From Enterococcus sp. MMGLQ5-1 (GTDB taxonomy: Bacteria > Bacillota > Bacilli > Lactobacillales > Streptococcaceae), in NCBI RefSeq assembly GCF_013155265.1, contig NZ_JABJXU010000012.1, forward strand, positions 1-64,000: 64,000 bases of DNA, read 5' to 3'. Shown in pieces: positions 16,790 to 25,733 of the stretch. The position numbers and the translations under genes were made by a program. The notes under the pieces are model-generated. The model saw nothing but the letters and a program-made list of their open reading frames with translations, was not told the DNA's origin and searched no databases. The stretch's first letter is position 1, and each line of letters starts with the position of its first letter.

Positions 16790-18358
16790 TTACTTAATTG
16801 TCAGTTTAGAAATATCTTCAAATGTATAGATAGGTACCAAGTTAGCATCCTTCACATTGGCAATTCGATTGTTAACTGCTAGAATCTTTTTGTTGTCGAC
16901 AATTGGATAAATTCGAGCATCATCCGCAATCGCTTTTTGAAGCTCATCATAAATTGCCTCACGCTTTGTTTCATCAAGCTCAACTGCCCCCTCATCAAAC
17001 AATTGATCCGTTTGTGCATTATCTGTTTGGAAATAGTTTGAGCTACCGCCGGTTCTAAACAGCGCACCGTATAAATCAGGATCATTACCCATGATATAGC
17101 CACCTAAGAATAGATTATACTTTGTGGAGCCGGGTGTTTTTAATTCTGAAAAAATCGCAGTACTATCGCCGCCCTCTAAAGTCACTGTCACCCCAACCTT
17201 TTGAAGTTGCTGCTGAATAAGAGTTGCTTGAACCGTTTGTGCTGGATCCGTTGAATTAAAAGCAATGTTTAATTTTAAGTCAGAAACCCCTGCTTCAGCC
17301 AGTAATGATTTACTCTTGTCAATGCTTGTTTCGTACTTTTCAACAGCGTCTGTTGCAAAAGGATTACTTGGCGGTAAGAATGAGTATGGCGTACTATAAT
17401 ATTCATCGCTTAGGTAAGCTGCCTGATTAAGCTCAGACTTATCTAAAGCATATAATATTGCCTGACGTACTTTTACATCCGTCAAAGCACCAGCTTTTGT
17501 ATTTAATCCTAAATATCCAACTCGATTTTCAGAATAAGGATAGACCGTTACTTCACTATCATCTAAATCTGAAATATCACTCGGCAAGACAACGGCGGCA
17601 TCGATTTCACCTTTTTGTAAAGCAACCTTTGCTGTATCAGTACTCTCAATAATTCGTAGAGTAAGATTTTTAATTGAGGGCTCGCCATCAAAGTAATTTT
17701 CATTGGCTTCAAAGGTTAAATATTCGCCAGTTTTATACTCCTTTAATTTATATGGTCCTGTTCCTACAGGATCAACCGGCAATTCGCTCACAGAAAAATC
17801 AGAAACATCTTTATAAATATGCTCTGGAATAATAAAGGTTTCAGTCGCAATATTATTAATTGCCGCTGCGCTTGCTTCAGGTAAGACAAATTTTACAGTA
17901 TAGTCATCAACCTTTTCTACAGTAATAGCCTTATCACCAATCCACAATTGATCTGCGTTACCATTCTCCTTTTTAGCCTTCTGCGTATAGGTAAATACCA
18001 CATCGGCTGCTGTGAAGCCTTCACCATCTGACCACTTTACATCCTGTTTTAATTTTACTGTAACAGATAAGCCATCATCGGCTGGTTCTACTGATTCAGC
18101 TAGAACATTTTTATGTGTACCATCTGTTTCAATCGCAACAAGTGGTGAATATATGATATTGCTCACAGTTAATCCCCAACGATCACTCGCATTAATTGGA
18201 TTAGTTGATGCCGGATCACCACTGATTGCATAGGTAAATGATGAATCATTCTTGCTTGTCTCTGAATCGCTTGACGAGCTATTATTTGAACAAGCTACTA
18301 AGAATAATCCCACTATCGCAAATAAAAAGGTTGCGAACCCATATTTAAACTTTTTCAT
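16790..18358 (-). CDS. oppA: Peptide ABC transporter substrate-binding lipoprotein OppA
   Basis: Family 5 extracellular solute-binding protein, 522 residues. The signal peptide ends in a lipobox LVAC with the lipidated Cys near residue 23, followed by a Ser/Asn-rich linker. SBP_bac_5 hallmarks include TFIIPEHIY, PVGTGPYKLKEY and VRQAILYALDK. It would capture peptides at the outer face of the membrane for OppBCDF. First gene of the opp operon; the RBS is AAGGAG. Confidence 0.93.
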   Translation of the reverse strand: MKKFKYGFATFLFAIVGLFLVACSNNSSSSDSETSKNDSSFTYAISGDPASTNPINASDRWGLTVSNIIYSPLVAIETDGTHKNVLAESVEPADDGLSVTVKLKQDVKWSDGEGFTAADVVFTYTQKAKKENGNADQLWIGDKAITVEKVDDYTVKFVLPEASAAAINNIATETFIIPEHIYKDVSDFSVSELPVDPVGTGPYKLKEYKTGEYLTFEANENYFDGEPSIKNLTLRIIESTDTAKVALQKGEIDAAVVLPSDISDLDDSEVTVYPYSENRVGYLGLNTKAGALTDVKVRQAILYALDKSELNQAAYLSDEYYSTPYSFLPPSNPFATDAVEKYETSIDKSKSLLAEAGVSDLKLNIAFNSTDPAQTVQATLIQQQLQKVGVTVTLEGGDSTAIFSELKTPGSTKYNLFLGGYIMGNDPDLYGALFRTGGSSNYFQTDNAQTDQLFDEGAVELDETKREAIYDELQKAIADDARIYPIVDNKKILAVNNRIANVKDANLVPIYTFEDISKLTIK

Positions 18359-18812
18359 CTAAACACTCCTTAAAAATAATCAATCCTCTATAGCAATTAA
18401 TTCTATTTAAAATAACAAATAAAGTATAAAAATAAACTAGATCATTAATTTAAAATTTAGAACTTAAAAAGATTTTATCATCAAAAAAAGATTATTAATA
18501 ATAGTATTTGTTTATATAGGTGATAGATATCTCCTATCAACCATAAGATTTATAAAATAACAAAAAGCCTTGTTTAGATCCATTCAAAACAAGGGGGGGG
18601 CTATTTTTAAAATTTTTGCGGCAATTAAATTTAAAACTAACAAATTATAACGCTTATCTTCAATTTACACTAATTTAAGCGTCAAAGTCAATTGAATCGC
18701 TTACCAAAAAAACTCTCAAGCCAGCAGGAAAAACCTTGCAGTCAATTTAGTAAAAATAGGAATTATGATAAAATAAAAATTAGGTATAAATAATAGCAGA
18801 AAAGGATGAATT
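18359..18812. other. Divergent oppA-HAD intergenic region
   Basis: These 454 bases hold the oppA 5' region, a terminator-like hairpin with a G8 run (18563-18608), and an inverted repeat ACGCTTA (18650-18656) / TAAGCGT (18676-18682). A weak plus-strand promoter (TTTAGT, 17 bases, TAAAAT) precedes the HAD gene. No ORF or known riboswitch was recognised. Confidence 0.5.
18563..18608. terminator. Orphan terminator-like hairpin with a G8 bulge
   Basis: AGCCTTGTTT pairs with AAACAAGG...CT, but the second arm carries eight consecutive G (18593-18600) where two would complete the stem. T-rich tails follow on both strands. It lies between divergent genes, where a terminator is not needed for either, so it may end a small RNA or attenuate a long oppA leader. 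Confidence 0.5.
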
Positions 18813-19451
18813 ATGACATACAAAGCGATTATTTTTGACATGGACGGTGTTCTTGTAGATACAGAACATTTTTATTATCAACGCCGCGAAAATTTTTTAA
18901 GAGATTTTTATCAGCTCAATCTTGATCATTTACCACCTAAATTTTTTATTGGTGGCAATATGAAAAATACTTGGCAGGCAGTTCTTGGCGATAATTATCA
19001 TAAATATGATATCGCAAAGCTATCAGATGAATATTTAGCATACAAAGAACAGCATCCTCTACCGTATCAGGAATTACTTTTTAAAGCTATTCCGTCTACT
19101 CTCCAAAAATTAAGTAAAGCTTATCCACTGGCCTTAGCATCAAGCTCGTCACAAAAAGATATCAAGCGTTGTCTCAAAGTTAACCAACTCAGCCAATATT
19201 TTAAATACCAGCTCAGCGGTGATGATTTTAAAGAATCAAAGCCTAACCCTGAAATCTATCTCAAGGCAGCTCAGCTGTTACAGGTTCAGCCTGAGGAATG
19301 CTTGGTAATTGAAGACAGTGAGAAGGGAATTGCTGCAGGAAAAAGCGCGGGGATGATCGTTTTCGCGATTAAAGATTATCACTATGGCTTAGATCAAACT
19401 GCGGCTGACCAGTTGATCGATTCTACCGACGAGATTTTTAGGTTAATTTAA
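18813..19451 (+). CDS. HAD-family phosphatase, beta-phosphoglucomutase-like
   Basis: A 212-residue HAD subfamily IA hydrolase. Motif I FDMDGVLVDTE holds the nucleophile Asp (residue 9) and acid/base Asp; motif II is ASSSS (near 110), motif III K in ESKPNPEIY, motif IV VIEDSEKGI. An alpha-helical cap lies between motifs I and II. It probably dephosphorylates or isomerises a small sugar phosphate; the substrate cannot be read. RBS AAAGGATG. Followed directly by a repeat element whose end hairpin would serve as terminator. Confidence 0.87.
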   Translation: MTYKAIIFDMDGVLVDTEHFYYQRRENFLRDFYQLNLDHLPPKFFIGGNMKNTWQAVLGDNYHKYDIAKLSDEYLAYKEQHPLPYQELLFKAIPSTLQKLSKAYPLALASSSSQKDIKRCLKVNQLSQYFKYQLSGDDFKESKPNPEIYLKAAQLLQVQPEECLVIEDSEKGIAAGKSAGMIVFAIKDYHYGLDQTAADQLIDSTDEIFRLI

Positions 19452-19455
19452 TTAT

Positions 19456-19870
19456 AAAAAAGGGGGTGGACAAAAGTCCAACCCCCTTTCGCAATATTCG
19501 TAATTTACGGGCTAGATTACCCAAAAAGCGTAAACGGCTCGGTCTGAAATATGAGTACAAGGTAAAAATAATTATAGCGATGCCCTTTATCGCGAATTAC
19601 TTTTTTCTTGTATCGAATATTTCAAGCCGCTGAAGCTAGATTACCTAAAACATCTCAAACAAATACTTTTCCCACTTGGGTAAAGCACGCCCGAATATGT
19701 TAAACGTAAAATTAGCTTGTCTCGACGAACTGTCTCTCTCAAAACTATTCAAATAGATACGTTATCTGGTCAGACAGAAAACGTCTGACTCGTCTATTTT
19801 TCACAGTTTTAATCAGGGAGAAAGCATCTTTTTCTACATCGCTAAACGTCTTTTGTCCCAACTCCTTTTT
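19456..19870 (-). repeat. Modular intergenic repeat element, copy 1
   Basis: About 415 bases, read left to right on the minus strand. The left end (GGAGTTGGGACAAAAGACG type) is at 19845-19870; the right end, a hairpin GGGGGTTGGAC / GTCCACCCCC, is at 19461-19488. The interior shares blocks with the copies at 23122 and 52828: AAAACTGTGA...AGTTTTGAGAGAGA, GCTTGAAATATTCGATACAAG, and CGAGCCGTTTACGCTTTTT. It fills the gap between the convergent HAD gene and nagA. Confidence 0.85.
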
Positions 19871-19874
19871 AATG

Positions 19875-21023
19875 TTATGCTTCGTATCGCTTAACACCAT
19901 CTAAATAGGTTGCCACTAAATCCATATTTGGCTCTAGGACAATAAAGTCGGCATCACGGCCTGCTTTAATTTGACCACAGACATCGTCAATTTGACAGCT
20001 AATTGCTGGGATTAAGCTTGCCATTCTAATCGCTTCTTCAGCAGTTGCAATATTCCAATCAACCACATTTTTTACACAATTTTTCAATTCGGCAATACTA
20101 CCCGCCAAAGAACCATTTTCAAGCTTTGCCTGTCCATCCTTAACTGTTACTGGAAACTCACCCAAGGTATATTGACCATCAGGCATTGCACCTGCGCGCA
20201 TACAATCCGTGATTAAGGCAATATGATGACGGTCCTTAGCTGCCATTAATACCTCAGCAGCAACTGGATGAACATGATGACCATCACAGATTAATTCGGC
20301 ATAGGTTTCCTTTAAATGCATTGCTGCACCAACCATTCCGGGCTCACGGTGGTTTAAGCCACGCATGCCGTTATAGGCATGAACCCAGACCTTTGCACCC
20401 GCATCAACCGCCCGCTCGGCCTGTTCATAGGTTGCATTAGAGTGACCCAAAGCAACCACAACACCCTCAGCTGTTACTTCTGAAATAAACGCCGCAACAT
20501 TATCACGTTCAGGTGCTACCGCAATTTTTTTAATTAAACCGTGCGCTGCCTCTTGCCATTCTTTAAAAACCTCAATACTTGGATCACTCATATATGCTGG
20601 ATTTTGAGCACCCTTATAAGTTTCAGTAAAAAATGGACCCTCGTAGTAAATACCTTGAATCTTCGCGCCCTTAGCCTCCTGATAATGCTCACCAATCCCC
20701 TTAGAAACAGCCTTTAATAAATCAGCCTGCGCTGTTAAAGTTGTCGGTAAAAAGCTCGTTACACCGCAAGCAAGCAAGCCTTCACTCATTACCTCAGTAA
20801 CATCTTGATAATGATTGTCCATTACATCCTTACCCAATAAACCATGAATATGAGTATCTACCAAGCCTGGTGCAATCCAGCGACCTGTATAATCAATAAT
20901 TTCAGCATCTACTGGTTTTTCAACCTGAAAATCACCAAATTTACCGTTATTAATTGCTAAAAAGCCAGCAGATTTAACCTCATTAGCATAAAAAAACTTA
21001 TCAGCATAAATGTATTTTTTCAT
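19875..21023 (-). CDS. nagA: N-acetylglucosamine-6-phosphate deacetylase
   Basis: NagA deacetylates GlcNAc-6-phosphate to glucosamine-6-phosphate, in amino-sugar use and wall recycling. Amidohydrolase motifs: HIHG (DTHIHGLLGKD, near residue 59), the metal Glu in YYEGPFF, metal histidines in GHSNAT and HAYNGM, catalytic Asp in LITDCMRAGAM. I chose the ATG at 21023 (382 residues), preceded by AAAGGAG; the upstream ATG at 21065 overlaps the promoter -10. A NagR/DasR-type operator lies over the -35. Confidence 0.94.
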   Translation of the reverse strand: MKKYIYADKFFYANEVKSAGFLAINNGKFGDFQVEKPVDAEIIDYTGRWIAPGLVDTHIHGLLGKDVMDNHYQDVTEVMSEGLLACGVTSFLPTTLTAQADLLKAVSKGIGEHYQEAKGAKIQGIYYEGPFFTETYKGAQNPAYMSDPSIEVFKEWQEAAHGLIKKIAVAPERDNVAAFISEVTAEGVVVALGHSNATYEQAERAVDAGAKVWVHAYNGMRGLNHREPGMVGAAMHLKETYAELICDGHHVHPVAAEVLMAAKDRHHIALITDCMRAGAMPDGQYTLGEFPVTVKDGQAKLENGSLAGSIAELKNCVKNVVDWNIATAEEAIRMASLIPAISCQIDDVCGQIKAGRDADFIVLEPNMDLVATYLDGVKRYEA

Positions 21024-21063
21024 TTCTACTCCTTTATTATCAACTCTAGCTTCAACTGAATTC

Positions 21064-21093
21064 ATTATAACACGTTTAATTGGTGTATACCAA
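21064..21093 (-). promoter_or_regulatory. nagA promoter
   Basis: Minus strand: TTGGTA (21088-21093), 18 bases, consensus TATAAT (21064-21069). The -35 lies inside the inverted repeat at 21079-21094. Confidence 0.7.
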
Positions 21094-21094
21094 T
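21079..21094. promoter_or_regulatory. NagR/DasR-type (dre) operator
   Basis: ATTGGTGTATACCAAT has perfect ATTGGT/ACCAAT arms and matches the dre pattern of GntR/HutC-type amino-sugar regulators (TGGT-N4-ACCA). It covers the nagA -35 and lies 20 bases upstream of the divergent MFS -10, so it could control both. The regulator gene is not in the window. Confidence 0.8.
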
Positions 21095-21110
21095 ATTTAT
21101 TAGCAAATTG

Positions 21111-21119
21111 TGCTATAAT
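21111..21119 (+). promoter_or_regulatory. Extended -10 promoter of the MFS gene
   Basis: TGCTATAAT is a TGn-extended consensus -10 with no good -35 at the usual distance. It lies 58 bases upstream of the MFS start codon at 21177. Confidence 0.6.
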
Positions 21120-21176
21120 TCTCTGGTGCTAGCTTATTTCAACAAGCTTGTCATTTTATATTATAAGGAGGTTAAA

Positions 21177-22355
21177 ATGATACGTTCATATCAAAAAAAT
21201 ATTCCTTTAATCTGCGGCTATAATTTTCTTAATTATTTTGGCGTCACGATTCTCTGGATCATTTTCTTTAAACAAAAAGGGTTATCAATCATCGAAATTA
21301 CTTTTTTAGAAAGTATTTATAACGCAACCTCTCTATTATTTGAACTACCTTCAGGCGCTTTGGCTGATCGCTTTAGTTACCGCCGTAATTTAGCTTTCAG
21401 TATTTGTGCAGTCATTATTTATAGTTTAATTTTTGTATCTACAGATATTTTTATTTTACTCGCCCTCGGAATGGTAATTCGTGGGATTGGGGATAACCTG
21501 GCGAGCGGCACTAGAGAAGCTTTATTATATGAATCAATGGCAGAAGATGGGCAAGCAAAGCGCTTTTTAAAGGTTAATTCTTTTATGTCCGCCATTTATG
21601 AGAGCGCACTTGCATCTGGTATGATTATTGCAAGCTTTTTAGTTCACAAGGGACTGTGGATAACTTATATCATTAAAATCATTGCCATGCTAATTGCTTT
21701 AGTCTTGATTTATGCCGTCAAGGAACCGCAAATGAAAAAAAGTCAGGATAACTCAAGTGTTAAACAGATTGCAGCGACTGTCCTTAATGAGCTGCGACAA
21801 CAAAAGGGATTATTCCCATTAATGCTAGCAGTCCAGCTCCTTGGCGCCTTGATTACATTATATTATTTTCTCTATCAGACCAAGCTTGAAAATTTGCCAA
21901 GCCATCAGATTGCCCTAATTATGCTAATCAGTCTGATTATCCAAGTTTCAGCTGCAGGGATTGCGGGGATTCTAGGTGATAAATTTAAGTTTAAAGCAAT
22001 CTTGTTAACTGGCTTTATTTTTTGTGGTGGGTTATTTCTTTTAAGCTTTTTTAATTTATCAATTATTTTCTTAATTATTTATTTATTTAGCAATGCTTTA
22101 TGGGTATTTGTCATACCCGTTTTTTCAAACTATCTCAATCATCGCATTCCAAGTAGTGTCCGCGCGACCATGCTTAGTGTCTCCTCGATGACGTTCAGCC
22201 TTTTCTTGATGTTTCTCTTCCCCATCACCGGCTGGCTGATTGAAAAATTTAATTTTTCGCTAGCCTTTGGTGGTCTCGGTATTTTTGCTTTATTGACTTG
22301 TGTTTATTTATTTTTTGCCTTTAAACGTTTTGAAAAAAGAAAAAATATTGCTTAA
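21177..22355 (+). CDS. MFS transporter, drug-efflux type
   Basis: A 392-residue polytopic protein with about 12 predicted helices. MFS motif A is visible in the loop after helix 2 (SGALADRFSYRRN). A central hydrophilic loop (near residues 185-215) separates two six-helix halves. The substrate cannot be deduced; efflux-type MFS proteins are the nearest match. I chose the ATG at 21177 with AAGGAGG upstream rather than an in-frame ATG at 21108, which precedes the -10. Divergent from nagA and possibly co-regulated by the dre site. Confidence 0.85.
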   Translation: MIRSYQKNIPLICGYNFLNYFGVTILWIIFFKQKGLSIIEITFLESIYNATSLLFELPSGALADRFSYRRNLAFSICAVIIYSLIFVSTDIFILLALGMVIRGIGDNLASGTREALLYESMAEDGQAKRFLKVNSFMSAIYESALASGMIIASFLVHKGLWITYIIKIIAMLIALVLIYAVKEPQMKKSQDNSSVKQIAATVLNELRQQKGLFPLMLAVQLLGALITLYYFLYQTKLENLPSHQIALIMLISLIIQVSAAGIAGILGDKFKFKAILLTGFIFCGGLFLLSFFNLSIIFLIIYLFSNALWVFVIPVFSNYLNHRIPSSVRATMLSVSSMTFSLFLMFLFPITGWLIEKFNFSLAFGGLGIFALLTCVYLFFAFKRFEKRKNIA

Positions 22356-22468
22356 TTGATTGATTTCATGAGGTTGCAACAAATCTTAGCGCAAAATAAA
22401 TTCAATAAATATTTAATTGCAACAACTCTTGTCTCGCCAAACCTTCAAATACTAATTAGGATGAAATA

Positions 22469-22482
22469 GAGGCAGGTGCCTC
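22469..22482. promoter_or_regulatory. Palindrome upstream of the XRE regulator
   Basis: GAGGCAGGTGCCTC is a perfect 6-2-6 inverted repeat 25 bases before the start codon of the XRE gene; a plausible autoregulatory operator. Confidence 0.45.
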
Positions 22483-22507
22483 ACTAAATTGAAACGGAGC
22501 GTATCAA

Positions 22508-23149
22508 ATGAATATTGGTGACCGATTAAAATTGAAACGTACAGAATTAAAGCTAACTCAAGAAAAAATAGCAGATGAGCTTCACGTTTCAAGACAAACA
22601 ATTTCAAGCTGGGAAACTGGACGCAGTTATCCTGATATTGAAAAATTAATCCAACTCAGTAATTATTTTGAAATCTCTCTTGATGAACTTTTGAAGGAGG
22701 ATGTTGGCATGATCAACAATATTAAAGCTAAAACCGAGTTAAATGAGAATAAGAAAATTTATTATGCAAGCTACGCCCTTAACTTATTATTACTATGTTT
22801 AGTACTATTTAATTTATTTGAAGTTAAAGGATTCAAAATGCCAACCTTTGCAAGCCTTATTGTGAGTACAATGATTTTTGTTAATCTAATTGTAATCTCC
22901 GCAGCACGAAAAAAATATTCAGAATTGCTAGGTAAACCATTGTTTACTAAAAATCGACAACTATTACTAACGCTACTGTCAGCTGCCTTAATCCTGGCGA
23001 TTGCTTCATTTTCATCAATAGCTTTTCTGCATCAATTAAAATTCAAATTGCTCGGCGCAAGTCTGGGCATGCTATTGGCTACAGCAATATTCTCAATACT
23101 GTTGCGAAGCAAAAAAGAAACAAAAGGAGGTGGGACAAAAGACGTTTAA
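22508..23149 (+). CDS. XRE-family regulator with membrane domain
   Basis: A 213-residue protein. Residues 3-60 form an HTH_3 domain (LTQEKIADELHVSRQTISSWETGRSYP); after a short linker come four hydrophobic helices (about 75-205). Such membrane-tethered XRE proteins often control neighbouring transporters, here possibly the convergent ABC exporter, but no target is shown. The final seven residues (GGGTKDV) and the stop codon are encoded by the left end of the repeat element at 23122, so the C-terminus was probably altered by its insertion. RBS CGGAG. Confidence 0.85.
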   Translation: MNIGDRLKLKRTELKLTQEKIADELHVSRQTISSWETGRSYPDIEKLIQLSNYFEISLDELLKEDVGMINNIKAKTELNENKKIYYASYALNLLLLCLVLFNLFEVKGFKMPTFASLIVSTMIFVNLIVISAARKKYSELLGKPLFTKNRQLLLTLLSAALILAIASFSSIAFLHQLKFKLLGASLGMLLATAIFSILLRSKKETKGGGTKDV

Positions 23150-23676
23150 CGACGTAGAAAATATGCTAAATTGCCTCGTAAAAAAATCGTAAAACAAGCT
23201 AACTTCGCGTTTATTTACTCGGCGTACTTGGCCCGAGCGGGAAATCTAGCTTCAACGGCTTGAAAGTATCGGCATTAGCTGAGAAAATAATTTGTGGCAA
23301 CAATTGAACTAAACTTTATAAGCTCTCCTTGGTCGCTTATAAAATTAAGTTCAATTGCATACCTTGCCGACTAACTGCCTCAAATTTCACTCTGAAATTC
23401 TCGGAGAGTAAGTCGTCATGGCAAAGAACGCCTTTACTATTTTTCAGTCTTATGCTCAACTTTCAGAACGAGCCGTTTACGCTTTTTAGATAATGTTCGG
23501 AAATTTGTCTGTTTTCCTATGGCATTGAAGTTGTCGCTTTAGCGACTTATGGAAAAGCTAGGGCAACGTGCCTTAGCAGATTTTCTGCTTAGGCGTTGAC
23601 TAATCGTTGTCGCATTGTCCCCCGTAAATTACGAACAATTAAAAGGGAGTTAGGACTTTTGTCCCAACCCCTTTTA
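23122..23676 (+). repeat. Modular intergenic repeat element, copy 2
   Basis: About 555 bases, the longest copy. The left end GGAGGTGGGACAAAAGACG overlaps the last codons of the XRE gene; the right end is the hairpin GTTAGGAC TTTT GTCCCAAC at 23648-23669. Interior blocks include GCTAAATTGC, ACCCGTAAATTACGAACA-like sequence near the right end, and ATGTTCGGAAATTTGTCT, shared with copy 3. Smaller hairpins lie inside (for example GTCGCTTTAGCGAC, 23533-23546). Located between convergent genes. Confidence 0.85.
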
Positions 23677-23683
23677 ATAATAA

Positions 23684-24988
23684 CTATTCCGACCGCAATG
23701 CTTCGATTGGATCTAAGCGGCTGGCTTTTCTTGATGGTAATGTACCGGCTAAGAAGGCAATCAGCATAATTACACCCATTACAATTAAACATGAGCTCAA
23801 ATTGAATTTGATTAAATCAAAGGCTGGTAAATCCTTCAAGAATGTTTGACCTGCAATATTATTAATAACTGAGCCAATACCAAAGGCACCAAGCAAACCA
23901 AGCAATGAACCAAAGAAGCCAATCATGATTGCTTCAAAACTAAATAGAGCAAAAACCTTTCCTCTAGTTAGACCGAGTGCCTTCATCAAACCAATCTCTT
24001 GTTTGCGTTCTTGAACGGACATATAAAGCGTATTAATAATCCCAAAGGAAGCAGCAACTAGAGCGATCGCACCAAATAAGATTAATGCGCCTGTAATCCC
24101 ATTAACAACACCGGTTACCTGACCTAGCGCTTCTTCAAAGCCTTGTACCTGATAGCCATCTTTTTCCATTTCTTTTTTCAGCTGATCAACATCATCCTGA
24201 CCCTGATAGTCCTTAATTTTAGCACCAACGTACATATACTTTGCTTTCATCTCAGCTGGTGCGTTCTTTTGATTAATTTCATAAATCTTATCGTTTAAGC
24301 TTTTATTAATAATTGAGGCGCCGCCTGTATTTAATAATGATTTATTTGGCACAGCAACAACTGTTGCTTCTATATATTCAGTATTTTGATTCGTATAATC
24401 ATTAACGGCAATTGTCAGTTTTTGACCGATGATATTTTTATTGCTATAACCAAGATATTTCACATAGCTTTCATTAACCATAATTTGATAGTCATCAGAC
24501 TTATTATCTAATAGCTTACCACTAATCAAGCTCAAATTTGGTTTACCAGATAGATAGGTTAAGCTAGCTTGATATTTCTTAGCAGATTTTCCTTCAATAT
24601 ATTGAATGTTCGTCGCCAAAGAAGGCTCAACATCCTTTAATTGACTATTTTCTTTTAATTTTGCCACGTCAGCTTCATCAAGATAGTTAATCTCTGTACC
24701 ATTCATATAGCCAGCACTCGCATTTTGTTCATTTTCAGCTGAATACTCATCTGGTTCATCGGCATCCTCTTTTTCAGCTGCCTTATTAACTTTCATAATA
24801 TTAATTTCGTCTTTTGTACCTACTGAGGCCATTTGTTTATCCACAAAATCATTAACGCCGACATTTAGCCCCATCGTAAGACTAATCGCAAATGCGCCAA
24901 TAAACACCGACAAAATAGTCAAAATTGTTCTTGCTTTACTGCGCATTAAATTAGAGGTTGCTGTTTTTATTAATTCAACTAAGTTCAT
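23684..24988 (-). CDS. MacB-like ABC transporter permease
   Basis: 434 residues: an N-terminal membrane helix, a large extracytoplasmic MacB_PCD-like domain (about 45-280) and three C-terminal helices of the FtsX domain (about 290-425). The coupling segment is MSVQERKQEIGLMKALGLTR-like. It overlaps its ATPase gene by four bases (ATGA). Such exporters handle peptides, antibiotics or signals; the substrate is unknown. Confidence 0.88.
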   Translation of the reverse strand: MNLVELIKTATSNLMRSKARTILTILSVFIGAFAISLTMGLNVGVNDFVDKQMASVGTKDEINIMKVNKAAEKEDADEPDEYSAENEQNASAGYMNGTEINYLDEADVAKLKENSQLKDVEPSLATNIQYIEGKSAKKYQASLTYLSGKPNLSLISGKLLDNKSDDYQIMVNESYVKYLGYSNKNIIGQKLTIAVNDYTNQNTEYIEATVVAVPNKSLLNTGGASIINKSLNDKIYEINQKNAPAEMKAKYMYVGAKIKDYQGQDDVDQLKKEMEKDGYQVQGFEEALGQVTGVVNGITGALILFGAIALVAASFGIINTLYMSVQERKQEIGLMKALGLTRGKVFALFSFEAIMIGFFGSLLGLLGAFGIGSVINNIAGQTFLKDLPAFDLIKFNLSSCLIVMGVIMLIAFLAGTLPSRKASRLDPIEALRSE

Positions 24989-25665
24989 GCTGAAACTACC
25001 TCCCCATCCTTAATCGTAATCTGACGACCAAATTTTTCCGCCAAATCATCATCATGGGTAACAGTAATCAACGTAATACCATGATTTTCATTTAAATCAA
25101 ATAATATATTCTCAACAATCTCACTCGTTACTGAATCTAGGTTACCTGTTGGTTCATCCGCAAAAATTACCTGAGGATTATTGACCAAAGCTCTAGCAAT
25201 ACAAACCCGCTGTTTTTGACCACCTGATAAATCATTTGCTTTATTTTTAGCCTTGTCCTCTAGCTCAACCAGCTTTAAAACCTCCATTGCCTTTTCATTA
25301 CGTTCACGTTTAGAAACACCAGCAATTTTCAAGGGTAATGCCACATTTTCTAAAACAGTTTGACTACCATTTAAGAAAAATTGCTGAAAAATAAAACCAA
25401 AGGTATCATTTCTAAGCTTTGACAATTCTTTTTCTTTAAACTTTGAAGTTTCTTGATCTGCAATTTTAAGACTACCCGAGGTCGGACGATCCATTAATGA
25501 TAAAATATGCATTAGGGTTGATTTACCACTACCTGATTTACCAATAATTGCTACACTTTCACCACGTTTAATCGCAATATCGACACCCTTTAAAGCAAAG
25601 AATTCACTCTCACCCTTGCCGTATTGCCGCTTAATCCCTTTGGCATTAATTATCAAATTTGTCAT
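24985..25665 (-). CDS. MacB-type ABC transporter ATP-binding protein
   Basis: 226-residue ATPase of the LolD/MacB type. Walker A GKSGSGKST, Q-loop FIFQQFFL, signature LSGGQKQRVCIARAL, Walker B IFADEPTGNLD, His switch VTHDDDLA. AAAGGAGG precedes the ATG. Partner of the downstream overlapping permease. Confidence 0.92.
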   Translation of the reverse strand: MTNLIINAKGIKRQYGKGESEFFALKGVDIAIKRGESVAIIGKSGSGKSTLMHILSLMDRPTSGSLKIADQETSKFKEKELSKLRNDTFGFIFQQFFLNGSQTVLENVALPLKIAGVSKRERNEKAMEVLKLVELEDKAKNKANDLSGGQKQRVCIARALVNNPQVIFADEPTGNLDSVTSEIVENILFDLNENHGITLITVTHDDDLAEKFGRQITIKDGEVVSA

Positions 25666-25733
25666 TTTTTTCCTCCTTTAAATCTAAGCTTATCTTAATA
25701 TAAGCGAGATAAAATCATTCTCAGGACCTACTT

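Noticed and set aside
23589-23792. 67-codon minus-strand ORF
   Set aside because: Spans the repeat element end and the antisense of the MacB-like permease in another frame.
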